Shown here: one piece after another, positions 29,434 through 41,206 of the stretch
Layout: the number at the start of each line of letters is the position of its first letter
Numbering within the stretch: the first letter of the stretch is position 1
The notes under the pieces: generated by a model
Database searches by the model: none
What the model was told of the DNA's origin: nothing
What the model saw: only the letters and a program-made list of their open reading frames with translations
Position numbers and translations under genes: made by a program
DNA from: Obelidium mucronatum
Taxonomy: Eukaryota > Chytridiomycota > Chytridiomycetes > Chytridiales > Chytriomycetaceae
Direction: 5' to 3'
Assembly (NCBI GenBank): GCA_025765595.1
Contig: JAIVFH010000009.1
Span: 1 to 64,000 of the forward strand
Length of the DNA stretch: 64,000 nucleotides

Positions 29434-31878
29434 TTATTTCTTGTCCAGCTGTTGTTTTACCAGAAGTACTTCCTTCCTGCATCGCGGACACTTCCACCTT
29501 CCATCTTTCATTAAGCCTTTAACAGTATGATGTTGAGATTTAGGAATTGTTTCTGGATCAACATATCCCACGCACTCTACATGAAGCCAAATATTACAAA
29601 AGTCGCACGCGACTGTGTTCCAATAGTCCGATTCAGGCAAATCACAGATACAATAAATGACATCGTCTTCTGGGTCCATGGCACGTTTCATCACCTCAGG
29701 TGGTAGTTTCGTCAGTATTTTCTGCGTGACAATAGGCTCAGGAGTGGGTGGTTCAGGTTTGACCTTCTTCTTTTTAACCGGCATGAGGACTTTCTTGATC
29801 ACTTTTCGGAATTGCTTTGGAGCGCGGCGAGCACGGAATTCGCGTCCATTCACGATTCGCGGCAGGTCTTCGACTTCATCCGGAATTTCCTCTTCCACTT
29901 CCACTTCCATTTCAATCATTTCTACTTCGTCACCACCAGCTTTCGCCATTCGCGACCGCAAAAGTTGCTCAAGTTCTTCTGCCTTCATCGAAAGCCGGGT
30001 TAAGGAAGAAGGATGTGAGGATGCCCCTTGTTCTTGTGATATAGATGCATGGGACCCTGATGGAATAGCAGCAGGCCGACGTCCACCAGTTTTGCCCTCC
30101 GTTCTGAACTTGTCCTTTTCCTCCTTCACTCTCCTCTCTTCCCGCCTTGCCAGCTCTGCTTCCTTTTCCTCTTCCAAAACTCTATCCCAATCCACATCCT
30201 GCATACCTCCAATGACAATCACATTGTTGGTCAGACAATCCATAAGTCCATTTCCACCACGCGGTCTTCCCCTCTTTTTCTTTTGCCCATCGCGGCCTCC
30301 AAACCTGACTCCCCGACGCGCTTGTCGAGATACAAGACGTAGTGTTGTCATGTCTTCGATCCTTGGATGATTAGGAAGCCCGAATATGACTGCTTGGAGA
30401 AATGGATCCGTGAATCCAAACTGATGTGGACCTGAAACTCGCGTTTTTGAGTTCTGTTTTGGCCAGCTGAGAAAAAAGAAGCTTCAGCGGCGAAAAATTA
30501 TTTACCTTCCCCAAGACAGTCATGCAAACTTCTGTCCATGGGCTCGTGGGAGATGGGCCCGTGAATTCTGGGAGATCTGGTTCATCATCTGCTACAACTT
30601 TGAAAAGAGGTCCATCCTCTCCTTCTTCTATGGTCATCGTCCAATCGTATCCATATTGACTTTTGGTTGCTTTGAATCCGACAGGATACTGATGTCGGTA
30701 ACGGCACTGAATATAGAGCTGCTTTTGAACAACAACTCAACAATATAGGTTTTGTAAACCCCTTACATGCCGTTGGCTCCAGTAATCTTCACGCTTCTTC
30801 TTATCAGAAACTATTTCTCCGATACTCCAAATGGTCAATTTCGTGTATCCAAGAGTGAAAGGCGTATTGACTTGAATCACATCATTGTTGAGTCCACCTG
30901 CCAAATCAACTCCAGCACCAAGTTTTCTTTTCCGGATTTTGGACATGCCGATCATGCCAGCTTGATCAAAAATATCATCATCGTCATTTTCGCTGTCACT
31001 GGGATCGCTGAAAGCTTGAGTATCCACAAGTTGTTCCGGATCATTCCCAAGTTCTGAAGACCTTCCGCCTCGGATCTAACCATTTTCAAGATATCAATTA
31101 AGGAAGCCCGCATAATGAAAGAGTGAAGACGAAAAGTATTAATCAAACCAGTTCAGGTCCCTCGCCTTGCAACCGTTTGCTTCTTTTCAATTCCATCATT
31201 TTTTGGTATCGATCCACTGCATCTTCATCCTCATCCTCATCATCAACAGGTCTCCTCTTCTTTTTGTGGCTTTTCTTCGGCTTTGGAGTCAAATCTTCAA
31301 CGGATGATCCCGTTAAACTGAAGGAGGATTCCTTCAAGACACCCAAACTGAGAAGAACTGCTCGGTTCTGTGCAACACGCGCTTCGCGCTCTAATTCATA
31401 TGAAGAGACTTCATTGTCGGCGATTCTATGTTTTTATATCAAAAAAACACGCCTTCAAACTCAGAAAAACACGTACATTGGTTTCCATAAAATTGGAGGT
31501 CGATGTTTAGATTTCACCGTGGCTGAAGTTGTGCTGTTGCTATCGTTTGAAAGAAAAGATGTCGAGCTGCTGGCTCGTGGGAGGGAGGTTCTGTGTGGTC
31601 ACCAAGTAGCCATATTCAGTTCCACAGTATTTAAGACTGGAAAAAAAAAATTCATACAAGTGAGCTGGTGTTGCTTTTCCAGATACGGATGAAGTTTCAG
31701 CCAAAGTCTCGTATTTTGTTGCAGTGATGTCAGTTGAGGGGTTCCCCTCGGCCTCCATCTCCTCGTCATCACTCCAGTTAATTACTTCATCTTGTTCCAC
31801 TTCTTCAATTTCCTCGCGATCGTTAGTTTGCTCTTCTACTGTAAGGTCCGATTGTTGAGGCGGGTTGTTATCGGCCAT
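29434..31878 (-). CDS. FYRN-FYRC-PHD chromatin protein
   Basis: At least five exons. The N-terminal exons are acidic (EEIEEVEQDEVINWSDDEE) and basic (KPKKSHKKKRRP). The FYRN part is TLGYTKLTIWSIGEIVSD ending in the YPVGF motif, split by an intron near 30660-30770. The FYRC part is GPLFKVVADDEPDLPEFTG, SPTSPWTEV, then across the intron at about 30467-30506 VSGPHQFGFTDPFLQAVIF. A lysine-rich region and a C-terminal PHD finger follow (CICDLPES, CDFCNIWLHVECVGY, CPRC). FYR domains occur in MLL/trithorax methyltransferases and TBRG1. This protein has no SET domain, so it may be a histone-mark reader subunit (inference). The stop at 29434 is 90 bp before the start of the seven-helix gene. Confidence 0.78.
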
Positions 31879-32200
31879 CTGTCTGAATCCTCAATCACGC
31901 TCTGTTCAAGCTCTGTTCGTCGGCAAATTTAAAATCCAAACAACAAAAAAAAACACTCAGAAAGAATAGAAACCGGCAGTGATTCACAGAAATCAAAATC
32001 TTTGAAGAAGGATTCTATTAGGATCTGATTTTATTGTGATTTTATTGGGGGAAAAAACGAAAACTTAATGAAAACAAAATGCCTTCAAAAGTCACAATTA
32101 TGGATAGTGTCAATGCGCCATTAAAAGCGTGGTGTTTTGAAATCATTCATTTAATTCTCTCTGATTATTCCCTCTTTTTTCTCATAAGTGACCACGAAAA
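31879..32200. promoter_or_regulatory. Divergent promoter region
   Basis: 322 bp between the FYR-PHD gene (minus) and the GMC gene (plus), AT-rich with A and T runs. No specific element was recognised. Confidence 0.35.
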
Positions 32201-34452
32201 ATGCCAATCAACTTAGAGCCATCAGTCCTCTACGAAAAGGGGCGAGAAAAGATGCAACCAAAACTTGACCAATGGCTTGAAGCCGTGAAAGACGTGAAAG
32301 CAAACCAGGCCGTGACTGAGGTGCAAGCGAGAGAAGGTTGATGATCTTGTTATGGTCTTCTAGCCTCACTCAATCTGACCCCACAGTTTGGAACACATGG
32401 AAAGCATACTGGGCGTCTTTAAAGAACGGAAACGCAGAGTCTGAAGTGATTGGCTTTGCTTTGAAAACCGCTATTAGGCGTTACGTGAAAGACAACAAAG
32501 TCTTTTTCACATCACTGCTACTTATTTCTGTATCAATTCCTCTCGGTTTATATTATCTGAAGCGGAAACTGAAGAAGAAGGGGCGATTGCGAAGAACCAC
32601 ATCTCAGATGCAGCATCGGTCTCAGTTTGATTACATTATTGTCGGTGCCGGTCCCTCGGGCTGCGTACTTGCAAATCGCCTCACAGAAGATCCCACAGTG
32701 TCAGTCTTGCTGGTGGAGGCTGGCTCAATCGACAACAACACTCTCCACCGGTCGATTCCAGCTTTTATGGAACCCCTTGCCTCATGGTTCGATACTTTTT
32801 GGAAACGAAAGCCTAGTTTCCAGTGGGATTACAAAGCCGTCCCTGCTCCTTTCACCAACAACCGCACAATAGGCCTCAACCCACAAAACCAGTCCGCACC
32901 CAACACCAAAATCATTCACGTCCGTGGAAACAAAAACGACTTTAACTCATGGGAATCGGTCCACGGTTGCACAGGCTGGAATTTTCAACGGATTCTCCCA
33001 TATTTCAAGAAATCCGAAGCCAATCACATTCCCCCCAAAGAATTAGATCGCGGGTTCCATTCAATCAGTGGCGTGATTGGAATCACTGTTGCAAGGCCCC
33101 ACAAAACTTCAATCAGCCATGCGTTTTTGAAAGCGTGCCAGTTTATGCGTGTTGGCTACGCGAAATCGGATGCCACGGCAGCAACAACTGAATTTCTGAA
33201 CGGATCGGCTAATTTAGATTACAATGGATCAAACCAGTTTGGTTCTTCCCTTGTTCAATTGCGAATGCGAAACGGGCGGCCCAGCACTTGCGCGGCCCGA
33301 GCTTATATCGACGATTTGATTGACCCATTCAGCGATCTTCATAGATCTAATTTGACAGTTCTTATGGGTCACGTTGCTTCCAGAGTTTCTTGTAGTGGAA
33401 ATTCGAAGGGACATGGATCTGTCACAATAGATGGGGTTACACTTGTTCGCTCAGAAGATTCAAATACTTGTAGGCCGCTTGAATTATTTGTTCAAGCAAC
33501 TCGAGAAGTGATTTTATGCTGCGGTGCAATTGGCACACCATCCCTTCTACTGAATTCTGGAATTGGCCCTACCAAGCATATCCAAGAAATGGGGATAGAT
33601 GTTGTCGCAGACATCCCAGCTGTGGGCAAAAATCTGCAAAGCCACATTTTGGTTCCGGCATTCCAATTTGAAGACATTGGAAAGCCCACACTTTTGCAAG
33701 CACTGGCCTCCAGTATCTTTAACAAGTCTCGCGAAGTTGAAGCAACGGCGTTCTTGAACTCTCCAAATGAAGATTCGGCTTCTGATTCCCGTCCAAACAT
33801 TCAACTCCTTTTTACCTCGTCAACCAGCTGCACCTTCCCAAACAAGAATGAACCAACTCTACCAGACTCATCTCCTCAGACAATTCAAACTCTTCAAATA
33901 TCACCAATTTTGCTTCACCCGAAATCTCAAGGATTTATTCAATTGACGTCATCATCTCCAACAACGGCATCCAATTCCATAAAACCCGTAGAAATCCACG
34001 CTAACCATCTAGCCGACGATCAAGACGTAGAAACCCTCATCTCGGCGCTTCAAACTTCCCGGAATATCTTTTCGGAAATGCAGAAATTAGCACCCGACAG
34101 AATCGGCGCCGAAATAGTCAACCATGAAACTCTGCTACAAATTCAAAGCCTCGTCGCCTCAGGTTCAACCAGCACGCAACAACTAGTCAACCAAAAAGAA
34201 TATTTGAAACACTTCGTCAAGGAGAATTCTGTTTCAACTGGAGACTTTGCTGGAACCTGTCGAATGGGTCCTTCTTCAGAAACAACAGTGGTTTCGCATT
34301 TGGATTTAAAAGTTCACGGGTTCTCGAATTTGCGAATCGCGGATTCCAGTATTATGCCAGAGATTGTGAGCGGTGACGTGACAGCGTCCGTCATCATGAT
34401 TGGAGAAGTCTGCTCTGACATGATTAAGCAAGAAGGGACCTTTTCATTATGA
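32201..34452 (+). CDS. GMC oxidoreductase paralogue lacking catalytic motifs
   Basis: Two exons (32201-32336 and 32387-34452, intron 50 nt). An N-terminal helix (FFTSLLLISVSIPLGLYYL) precedes the GMC fold. The FAD-binding Rossmann motif is present: [20 protein letters not shown] and LLVEAGS. Structural motifs VRGNKNDFNSWES, GCTGWNFQRILPYF and CCGAIGTPSLLLNSGIG are present. However, the GGxS-type GMC signature before VRGN is replaced by unrelated sequence, the active-site His normally in HPxGTCRMG is absent (SVSTGDFAGTCRMG), and the second catalytic residue (Asn/His in SGNTN) is Asp (SGDVT). All three are intact in the convergent paralogue at 34511-36996. Likely an FAD-binding pseudo-enzyme or an enzyme with altered chemistry (inference). 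Confidence 0.85.
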
Positions 34453-34510
34453 GTTTCCAAGGAGAAGAAAATACAACTGAAAAATAGATATTAAAAAAAA
34501 GCTGAACTAT

Positions 34511-36527
34511 TTAAAATCGTCCTTGAATCATATCCGCGCAGACTTCACCAATCATAATACAAGGCGCATTAGTATTACCAGAAGTCTAGTGCAACAAAAT
34601 TTTAAATAATTTCATAAAAAAAGGCGCCATGCAACTCACAATTTCAGGCATAACACTGGCATCCGCAACACGCAAATTCCCAAATCCATGAACCTTCAAA
34701 TCCAGATGCGAAACCACCGTATCCCGTCCTCCTCCTACCCCTCCAAGGGGCCCCATTCGACATGTCCCCACAGGATGATACACAGTAACAGCATCCCGCC
34801 TCACCCTCTCCTCCATATACTCTCGACTCTTCATAATCGCTGCATCCAACGCCAAATCAACAACCCCAACATCTAACCCCCGAATCCTCTTGATTTCATT
34901 CAGTATCCCCACGTCCGGCAACTCGTTCCCTAGAATTTTGGGAACCAACCGACGCGCTTCATCCATAATCAAACGCGTCGATTTCATCCCTTCCACCAAC
35001 GTGTCCACATCTTTTTTCGTGGACAAGTAGTTTGGTGTGATTCTAGGCGGTGCGAATGGGTCTGCGGAGGTGAGCGTCACTGTTCCTTTGGATGTTGGGT
35101 GCAACAATGTTGGGAATATGAATGCGTAGTCCCGGTTGGGTCGACCGCATTCCATGTACATGTATTCGCGCATTGCTTCTTCCTTCTTGAATGCACTCGG
35201 TTTTGCTGGATCTAGTGGTACGAGCGAAATTGTATCGCGTAGAAGCTGTTTTTGATGTACAGTTAATTTTTGCATTCCAAACTCAAAACTCAACTCTTTT
35301 CCTCGCATCCTCAGGCGCCATTATAGGCAGCAAATGGATCTGCATTGCAGGACTCCGTCCATCGCGATCGCTTCCCGTCTTGTCCTCATCATCACTTTCT
35401 TGAACGTTAAAAAAGGCCATCGCTTCAAGTGCGGACGATGTGAATGGCCCAGTCTTGTCCCACAAGTATTGAAAAACACCAGTAACGACCGTCTTGAGAG
35501 ACTTTTTCAATACCGTATGCGAAAGATCTTCATATGGCATGATTACAAAAATGTGATCCTGCATGTTGTACCCAACAGCTGGGATGTCTGCAATGACTGG
35601 AATATTTAACTTTTCCAGATCTTGTTTGCGACCTAATTTTGTTTTTAGATGGATGGTGTGTTAATCATGGTGGGCACCTTCAAGTTAGATGTCAAGGGAA
35701 AAGATCCCGCTTGTGCCTCACTCCATAAAACAAAAAAAAAAAACGAACACATTACCAATTCCAGAATGCATCAATAGTTTCGGACTCCCAATCGCACCAC
35801 ACGCCAAAACAACTTCCTTAACAGCACTCACTAAAACAACATGTTTTCTCGCGTCATCACTAACCAGTTCAACACCATCTACCAACAATTTCCCCTCTAT
35901 ATCCCGTCTCCCACTTTTCAAAAGCCGAGTAGCCACATGTCCCGTCAAAACAGTTAGATTCCGTCTGAAAGAAGCAGATCCTGGATCGACAATCGGATCC
36001 AGAAAGGCACGCGCAGTGCTCCACCGCTCTCCGTTTTCGGTCGTGGTTTGAGCAATTCCGGCGCCGTATTGACATGCTCCATTATAATCGATTCCGTTCA
36101 CGCTAGGGTACGCGGTAGCATGGGATTTGGAAAACGTTCCGTCAGGTGCCTGACCAACTCCAAGTGTCTCTGCGGCTTTTACAAATGCTTTGGATATTTC
36201 ATGCGGTTTGTTAGAGCTCACGCGGCTGACTTTGAGGGGTCCGGTTTTGGAGTGATATGTCTTTTTTTGGTGTGTGTGAGATTGAGAGTGTGTGAGTGAG
36301 ATGGATAATAGAACACTGTCCAATAAAAAACAACCTTGTCAAGCTCAACTTCCGGAATTGTACACCCTTCCGATTTCATAAAATACGGCAAAACGCGTGA
36401 ATAATTCCAACCAGAACAACCATGTTTACTTTCCCAATCATCAAAATCGGCCTTATTCCCACGAACATAGGCCATGGCATTGATGGATGAGCAACCCCCG
36501 AGTACTTTTCCTGTTGAGTGTGTTTAT

Positions 36528-36572
<45 letters not shown>

Positions 36573-36996
36573 CACAAACATACCTCGCGGCCAGTAGTGC
36601 ATTCTCCCGCGAGTTCCCGGGTCCTCGACGGTTTTGTACTTCCAGTCCAAGTCCGACATTTGCGCATCGGTAAACAGCGCGGGCAGCCACACGCGCGGGT
36701 CCTTTGCCCTGTCCGCGCCGGCCTCCACCAGCAAGACCGACACTGTGGGATCTTCAGTGAGGCGGTTTGCAAGCGCGCAGCCGGCGGACCCGCCGCCCAC
36801 AATCACGTAATCAAACTGCGCCCGATGCGGCAGCTGAGCCGTCGTTCTCGCCGCGCGGCGCCAGTCTGTGCGTGCATTAGTAAGCAGGCGGCTGAGTCAG
36901 CAACGGCTCACTCTGCAGGCGCGTCCACAGCCACCGGCGGTGCTTGAAGCCAAGGCGCGCGAGGACGAGCGCTAGCAGCAGCGTCTTGATGTTCAT
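34511..36996 (-). CDS. GMC oxidoreductase (choline dehydrogenase-like), intact motifs
   Basis: About eight exons on the minus strand, from [16 protein letters not shown] (signal anchor) to a last exon ending [22 protein letters not shown] motif [23 protein letters not shown] signature 1 [20 protein letters not shown], assembled across the intron at about 36523-36584; active site [12 protein letters not shown]; second catalytic position SGNTN. It therefore keeps every key residue lost in its neighbour. The intron inside signature 1 contains a 43-T tract on the coding strand. Substrate unknown; choline, alcohol or aryl-alcohol oxidation is typical. The 5' exons are strongly GC-rich. Its stop faces that of the paralogue across 58 bp. 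Confidence 0.88.
36529..36571. repeat. 43-A homopolymer in GMC oxidoreductase intron
   Basis: Uninterrupted A run on the plus strand, which is T on the coding strand of the gene. It lies between donor and acceptor of the intron that splits the GMC signature motif. Confidence 0.85.
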
Positions 36997-37068
36997 TTTA
37001 TTGGTGAATACAAAGAAATAAAAATAACAAAGAAATAAGAAGGAATAAAAAAGGAGACTGTAACACAC

Positions 37069-38166
37069 TCAACACCGTACCACATCAACAAACAAACTCA
37101 ACTCATCCCGTCCACACACTTCGCCAACGCGTATTCTCCACTCAATTTCGTCACGCATGTTCAACTCAATCCATCGTTCCCGATTCCTTGAAGGTACCAG
37201 TATCCGCTTGATGGTGCAATCGCTTTTCTGCAAGACATCTTTTGCTTTCCCTTCCAACAACTCAAGAACAGTAGAAAGCCGCGTCTGAGAGCGAGAGATT
37301 CTCATTTTGATGAGAATCACATGTTGCTGTTGGACTTCCTTGTCAATCGTACAAGCCTCAATCCTGGCACTGAGTCTCTTGGGGCAACAATAGGCCAACG
37401 GTTTATCATCATCATCGTCATCGTCATCATTATTTATGGCATCATCTTTGCGTTTTTCCTCAGCCATTTCCTTTACAGTCATGTGGTTGAAGGTCGACAA
37501 GGGTTTCGTGTCATCATCTTCTGAAGAATCATCTTTGTTCAGTGCTTCATGATCTGATGACAGCTGCTCATCATCATCATCATCATCATCGTCATGGTCG
37601 TCAATTTCATTTTGATTATCAGCCATCCAGACGCGAGCATTGACAATCAACTGATCCGTGAAACCAAATTCACTGCTGTTGCGGGGGGTTATTGGACTTG
37701 TCTTCTTCTTGACGCAGCTTTTGGGAACAGCCTCAAGTCGATGAGAATGCTGATTTTGAAGGTGAAGTTGGAGTTGACGATGCTGAAGTTGGTTGTGCTG
37801 GACATGGTGCTGAGGAGGTGTCGCGTCTTTTGCGACCATGAAAGACACGCTTCGCCGCTTCTTGTTTTGCTCGAGAGCCACAAGCGCCCCTAGGGGCAGC
37901 GAATCATCCTCCGCCTCCTCGTCTTTCGCCTGCTTGGTGCGGCTCGAGCCAGAGCGCGACGACGCCGAAGAGTCGCTGAGCGGCGGCGTTGTCAGGGTGG
38001 ACTTAGTGCTTGGGCCCTTGGTTGGGCCCTTGGTTAGGCCCGCTAGGCCAGCGGCCAGGCCAGGCTTCGCGTTCTCCCGGACGGTCGGCTGCTTCGACGG
38101 GTGCGCTGGGAGTGGGAACGCCTGGCTGTGGCTTGGAGTAGCGTGGGAACTCGGTGAAGGCGCCAT
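37069..38166 (-). CDS. Unknown protein with VSF (PP1-docking-like) motif, paralogue 1
   Basis: Single exon, 365 residues. It has a Pro/Ser/Gly/Thr-rich N-terminus, the motif KKRRSVSFMV, a His/Gln-rich stretch, two long Asp runs, and a C-terminal folded-looking segment of about 100 residues ending DEIEWRIRVGEVCGRDEL. RRSVSF fits the RVxF docking motif for protein phosphatase 1 (R-x-V-S-F). The C-terminal segment alternates strand- and helix-like stretches, compatible with a small ubiquitin- or PB1-like fold, but I cannot name it. The neighbour at 38476-39540 is a paralogue. The first 300 bp are GC-rich. Confidence 0.6.
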   Translation of the reverse strand: MAPSPSSHATPSHSQAFPLPAHPSKQPTVRENAKPGLAAGLAGLTKGPTKGPSTKSTLTTPPLSDSSASSRSGSSRTKQAKDEEAEDDSLPLGALVALEQNKKRRSVSFMVAKDATPPQHHVQHNQLQHRQLQLHLQNQHSHRLEAVPKSCVKKKTSPITPRNSSEFGFTDQLIVNARVWMADNQNEIDDHDDDDDDDDEQLSSDHEALNKDDSSEDDDTKPLSTFNHMTVKEMAEEKRKDDAINNDDDDDDDDKPLAYCCPKRLSARIEACTIDKEVQQQHVILIKMRISRSQTRLSTVLELLEGKAKDVLQKSDCTIKRILVPSRNRERWIELNMRDEIEWRIRVGEVCGRDELSLFVDVVRC

Positions 38167-38475
38167 GTCTGACTACGTCGATAAGCGAGGGATGAAGGAG
38201 AAAGTGACTCACGAGAGTCGATGCTTTGCTTTGCCGCCTGATGCTCTGGCAGTCGGTGTCGTGCTGTACTGTAAAATGCTGACTCTCGCTGCCGAGGAAC
38301 TTCGTTTTTTCAAGGGCTTAAATGAAATGCTTGAAACCAAACCAAACCAGGGCTCCAGACTCGAAAGACACACGTTTTCTTGACCTGCTACATCATATGA
38401 GCGTGATAGAGAAGCATTTAGAAGTCAGAGAAGAAAGAAAAGGAGCGCATTGTTGACAACAGAAACACGAAGTAA

Positions 38476-39540
38476 TCAAACAACACTAACCAAAAGTCTC
38501 ACAACCCTCCCCTCCCCAACCTCAGCCACACAAATCCTCCATTCAATATCGTCTTCCAAATCAGTCCAAACAGGAACCTGCCAAATCGGACAGCGAATGT
38601 TTCCCCTCACCCACAAAAACGATCTACCAACTCCCCACCGTTTCCACAACTCCTTATGGAGCAGCTGAATCACCTCTTGAAAAGTAGAATTCGTTCTTGA
38701 CACCCACACTTTCAATACTATCGCGTTTTCATCATCGTCATCGCTGTCTGTAGAGTCCCCGTGCACCCACACTCGTGCACTGACCAGTATCTTGTCATTC
38801 GCAGACTGTTGCTGTTGCTGCTGTTGCTTATCACCACGCTGCTCTTTTGACGGTTTCGTCTTTTTCAGTATGCTCTTTCTCCGCGCCAACTGCTGTTGGG
38901 TTTGACCTTGTTCATTGCCCTCCAGCATCGTGTCAAGCAGCTTCACACCAGACCCAACCGACGCAACACTTCTTAAACCACCGCCAGATTGTCGCAGTAG
39001 ATTTGAACGCCGCCGCTTGACCGGCACCTGAGCCTGGTCAACAACCTGAGCTTTCGGTTCCGAACAGGGCACATTGAATGAGACCGATCGTCTTACACTG
39101 TCTCCTTTGATGTTACTGTTGGTTCTTGCGGCAGCTCCAATTCTTCGATCCAGCGACGTTGTCGTTGTCGTTGTTGTTGTTGTTGTTGCTGTTGTCAGCG
39201 GTGACGTCTCATTGACTGAAAAAGTGAACATGGTGTCACCACCACCAACACCACCAACACCACCACGATTAGCAGAGTGGCTCTCTCCAAGCACCTTACT
39301 GCTCTTGTATCCTGCATTTGAATCTGAAACTGGCACTACCAGCCTCGCTGGAGACTGTTGATTCGGTTGTTTAGACTGTTGTGGCTGTGGCTTTGTTGCT
39401 GTTGAGGTTGTTTTTGAAAGCGGATTCTTGAACAACGCATTGACCCGCTTCTCCCGACTAATTGAGCTTATCGACGACGCCTTCTTTTTGTTTCGTGGGG
39501 GGATTTGCGGCAGAAGGGCGAATAGGGAGGCAATCATCAT
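38476..39540 (-). CDS. Unknown protein with VSF motif, paralogue 2
   Basis: Single exon, 354 residues, same strand and layout as the preceding entry: low-complexity N-terminus (Thr and Gln runs, GGVGGVGGG), VRRSVSFNVP, a conserved VSARVWVHGD strand (ARVW also in paralogue 1), an Asp-rich stretch and a C-terminal domain ending DDIEWRICVAEVGEGRVV. Shared landmarks with paralogue 1 are RRSVSF, ARVW and D-[DE]-IEWRI-V-EV. A tandem duplication with fast-evolving linkers is the simplest explanation. The 30-T tract at 39575-39604 lies just upstream of the start codon. Confidence 0.6.
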   Translation of the reverse strand: MMIASLFALLPQIPPRNKKKASSISSISREKRVNALFKNPLSKTTSTATKPQPQQSKQPNQQSPARLVVPVSDSNAGYKSSKVLGESHSANRGGVGGVGGGDTMFTFSVNETSPLTTATTTTTTTTTTSLDRRIGAAARTNSNIKGDSVRRSVSFNVPCSEPKAQVVDQAQVPVKRRRSNLLRQSGGGLRSVASVGSGVKLLDTMLEGNEQGQTQQQLARRKSILKKTKPSKEQRGDKQQQQQQQSANDKILVSARVWVHGDSTDSDDDDENAIVLKVWVSRTNSTFQEVIQLLHKELWKRWGVGRSFLWVRGNIRCPIWQVPVWTDLEDDIEWRICVAEVGEGRVVRLLVSVV

Positions 39541-39572
39541 GTTCGCTCAGATGTTCGCTTTTTTTTTTCCTT

Positions 39573-39606
<34 letters not shown>

Positions 39607-40176
39607 GAATTTCACCGAAATCGCTTGGGAGGCTTGACCTTTTAAAGTGTCTACATAAAAAAAACGTATCTTTTGTTCTCTGTCTCTTGGCTATTGTCTT
39701 CTTCTGGCTTAAATAATTTCCACTGAAAAGACAGCTAAATTCTTAAAAAAAATACCGTTCATAAAAAGTTAAAAACCACAAAGTTATAGTAACACAAATT
39801 GAAATAGTTATCGCTATTATCATTTATGCGTGATAAAGTAAAACCTTGATTCATCGCCAATAAAGTCTGACGACGGCTTTTGTGACTTTCTGAGAAGATT
39901 GAGGCGTTGAGTTCAAGAATGAACTCAAAGAACCTTTCTCTTACACTTTCGTCGTTAAATAAATACCATAAGCGGCTGTCATATTATAACAATCGATGTT
40001 TCGCTTGCAATTCTTATTCGTTTTTTCGACCGATTAATAGAATTCCGATTGCGAGTTCTGTCATATTTCGATTGACACACTTTAGGTTAGAATTCTATCA
40101 AATTACGATTTTTATATCAAATCTAGCGTGCGATCGATTTTCGATCGGCAGCGGGCTGGCGGCGTAGAACAACATT
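39541..40176. promoter_or_regulatory. Divergent AT-rich intergenic region with 30-T tract
   Basis: 636 bp without a supported gene. It contains a pure T run at 39575-39604 and the palindrome GATCGATTTTCGATC at 40132-40146. It must carry the promoter of paralogue 2 (minus) and of the peroxidase-like gene (plus). Confidence 0.4.
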
Positions 40177-41113
40177 ATGGAAAATTCAGGGAAACTGGGT
40201 AAAGAAAAAAAAATGCTTGGATCTCAGGAACCCAACACCACCACGACTGCCCGTGAAACCCAAGAAGGATTTGGAACAAATCCAGGAGTTTGGCAAGCGC
40301 CACTGCCAACGGATGCCCGGTCTCCATGCCCCGCCCTCAAACCATGGCTACTTTCCGCGAGATGGCCGCAATATCACCAAGCATATGCTCGACAGCGTTC
40401 TCATGAATGTTCTTGGCTGCAATCACGATATCTCTCAGCTGTAAGTACTTTCTCTCTCTCTTTCTTGTTTTGTTTTTGCATAACCTTGGTTATAACGCTT
40501 TTGTTTATTTTTGATAAGGCTCATCCACCCCTTCCCTTATGCAAGCGATTCAGAATCTCACACTGGAGTCAGAACCGAAACCAAAGTGCTGGATGACACC
40601 ATCACCATGAATTTGGACAACCTAAACAAACACAACCGCATTGAACACGACGCCTCTTTATCGCGTCAAGATGCCTTCTTTGGGGATAACCACTCTGTCA
40701 ATGTCTCTCTTGTTCAACAATTACTTGGCGCGTCGTCCGATGGAGTATCGATTTCAACAAGAGATTTGGTGGAATACAGAATCAAGAGGTACAATGATTC
40801 CAAGGCTAGAAATCCAGAATTTGTGTTTGGTGCAAAACAAGAAGGTCTTGCATGGGAAGAATCCGCGTTGCTTTTGACAGTGTTGGGAGGTGGTGATTTT
40901 TTTTTCTCGAACTTTTGTAATTTTAATTTTTAATATTTTTTTTTTCCATCAGATGGAAACAAGGCTCTATCAAGTCATGTCGAGTCTTTGTTTTTACACG
41001 AGCGTTTTCCAACCGGATTCAAAAGGCCTGCTGCCACCGTTGGCATCGTGAATGTTGGGATTAAAACAGCGGAACTAATTGCATGCGCTGCTGTAAAAAG
41101 CGTGGTTGGATGA
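40177..41113 (+). CDS. Heme-thiolate peroxidase (chloroperoxidase family) with apparent frameshift
   Basis: Three exons: about 40177-40440, 40519-40889, 40955-41113. The family has a proximal-Cys motif (PCP) followed closely by NHGY-PRDG and a distal EHDxS motif. Here TDARSPCPAL is encoded in one frame and NHGYFPRDGRNIT in the next frame immediately after it, with the usual four intervening residues missing; EHDASLSRQD in exon 2 is intact. The pattern equals a deletion not divisible by three at about 40335-40345. Either the gene is disrupted, the base sequence is wrong, or frameshifting is used. Downstream exons stay open to the stop, so decay is recent if real. The family performs H2O2-dependent halogenation or oxygenation, usually secreted; no signal peptide is visible. 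Confidence 0.65.
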
Positions 41114-41206
41114 AAGCCAACACTGTAAACAGTAAAAGAAAGGAGCAAGAAGGGCGTTCCAAGTGTGTGTGTATTTCAGAAATTGGCAAAAAAAACAGAG
41201 CAACAA

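Noticed and set aside
29657..30370. Ser-rich plus-strand frame opposite the PHD gene
   Set aside because: Antisense shadow of Glu/Lys/Arg-rich coding sequence; the minus strand has the PHD and FYRC motifs.
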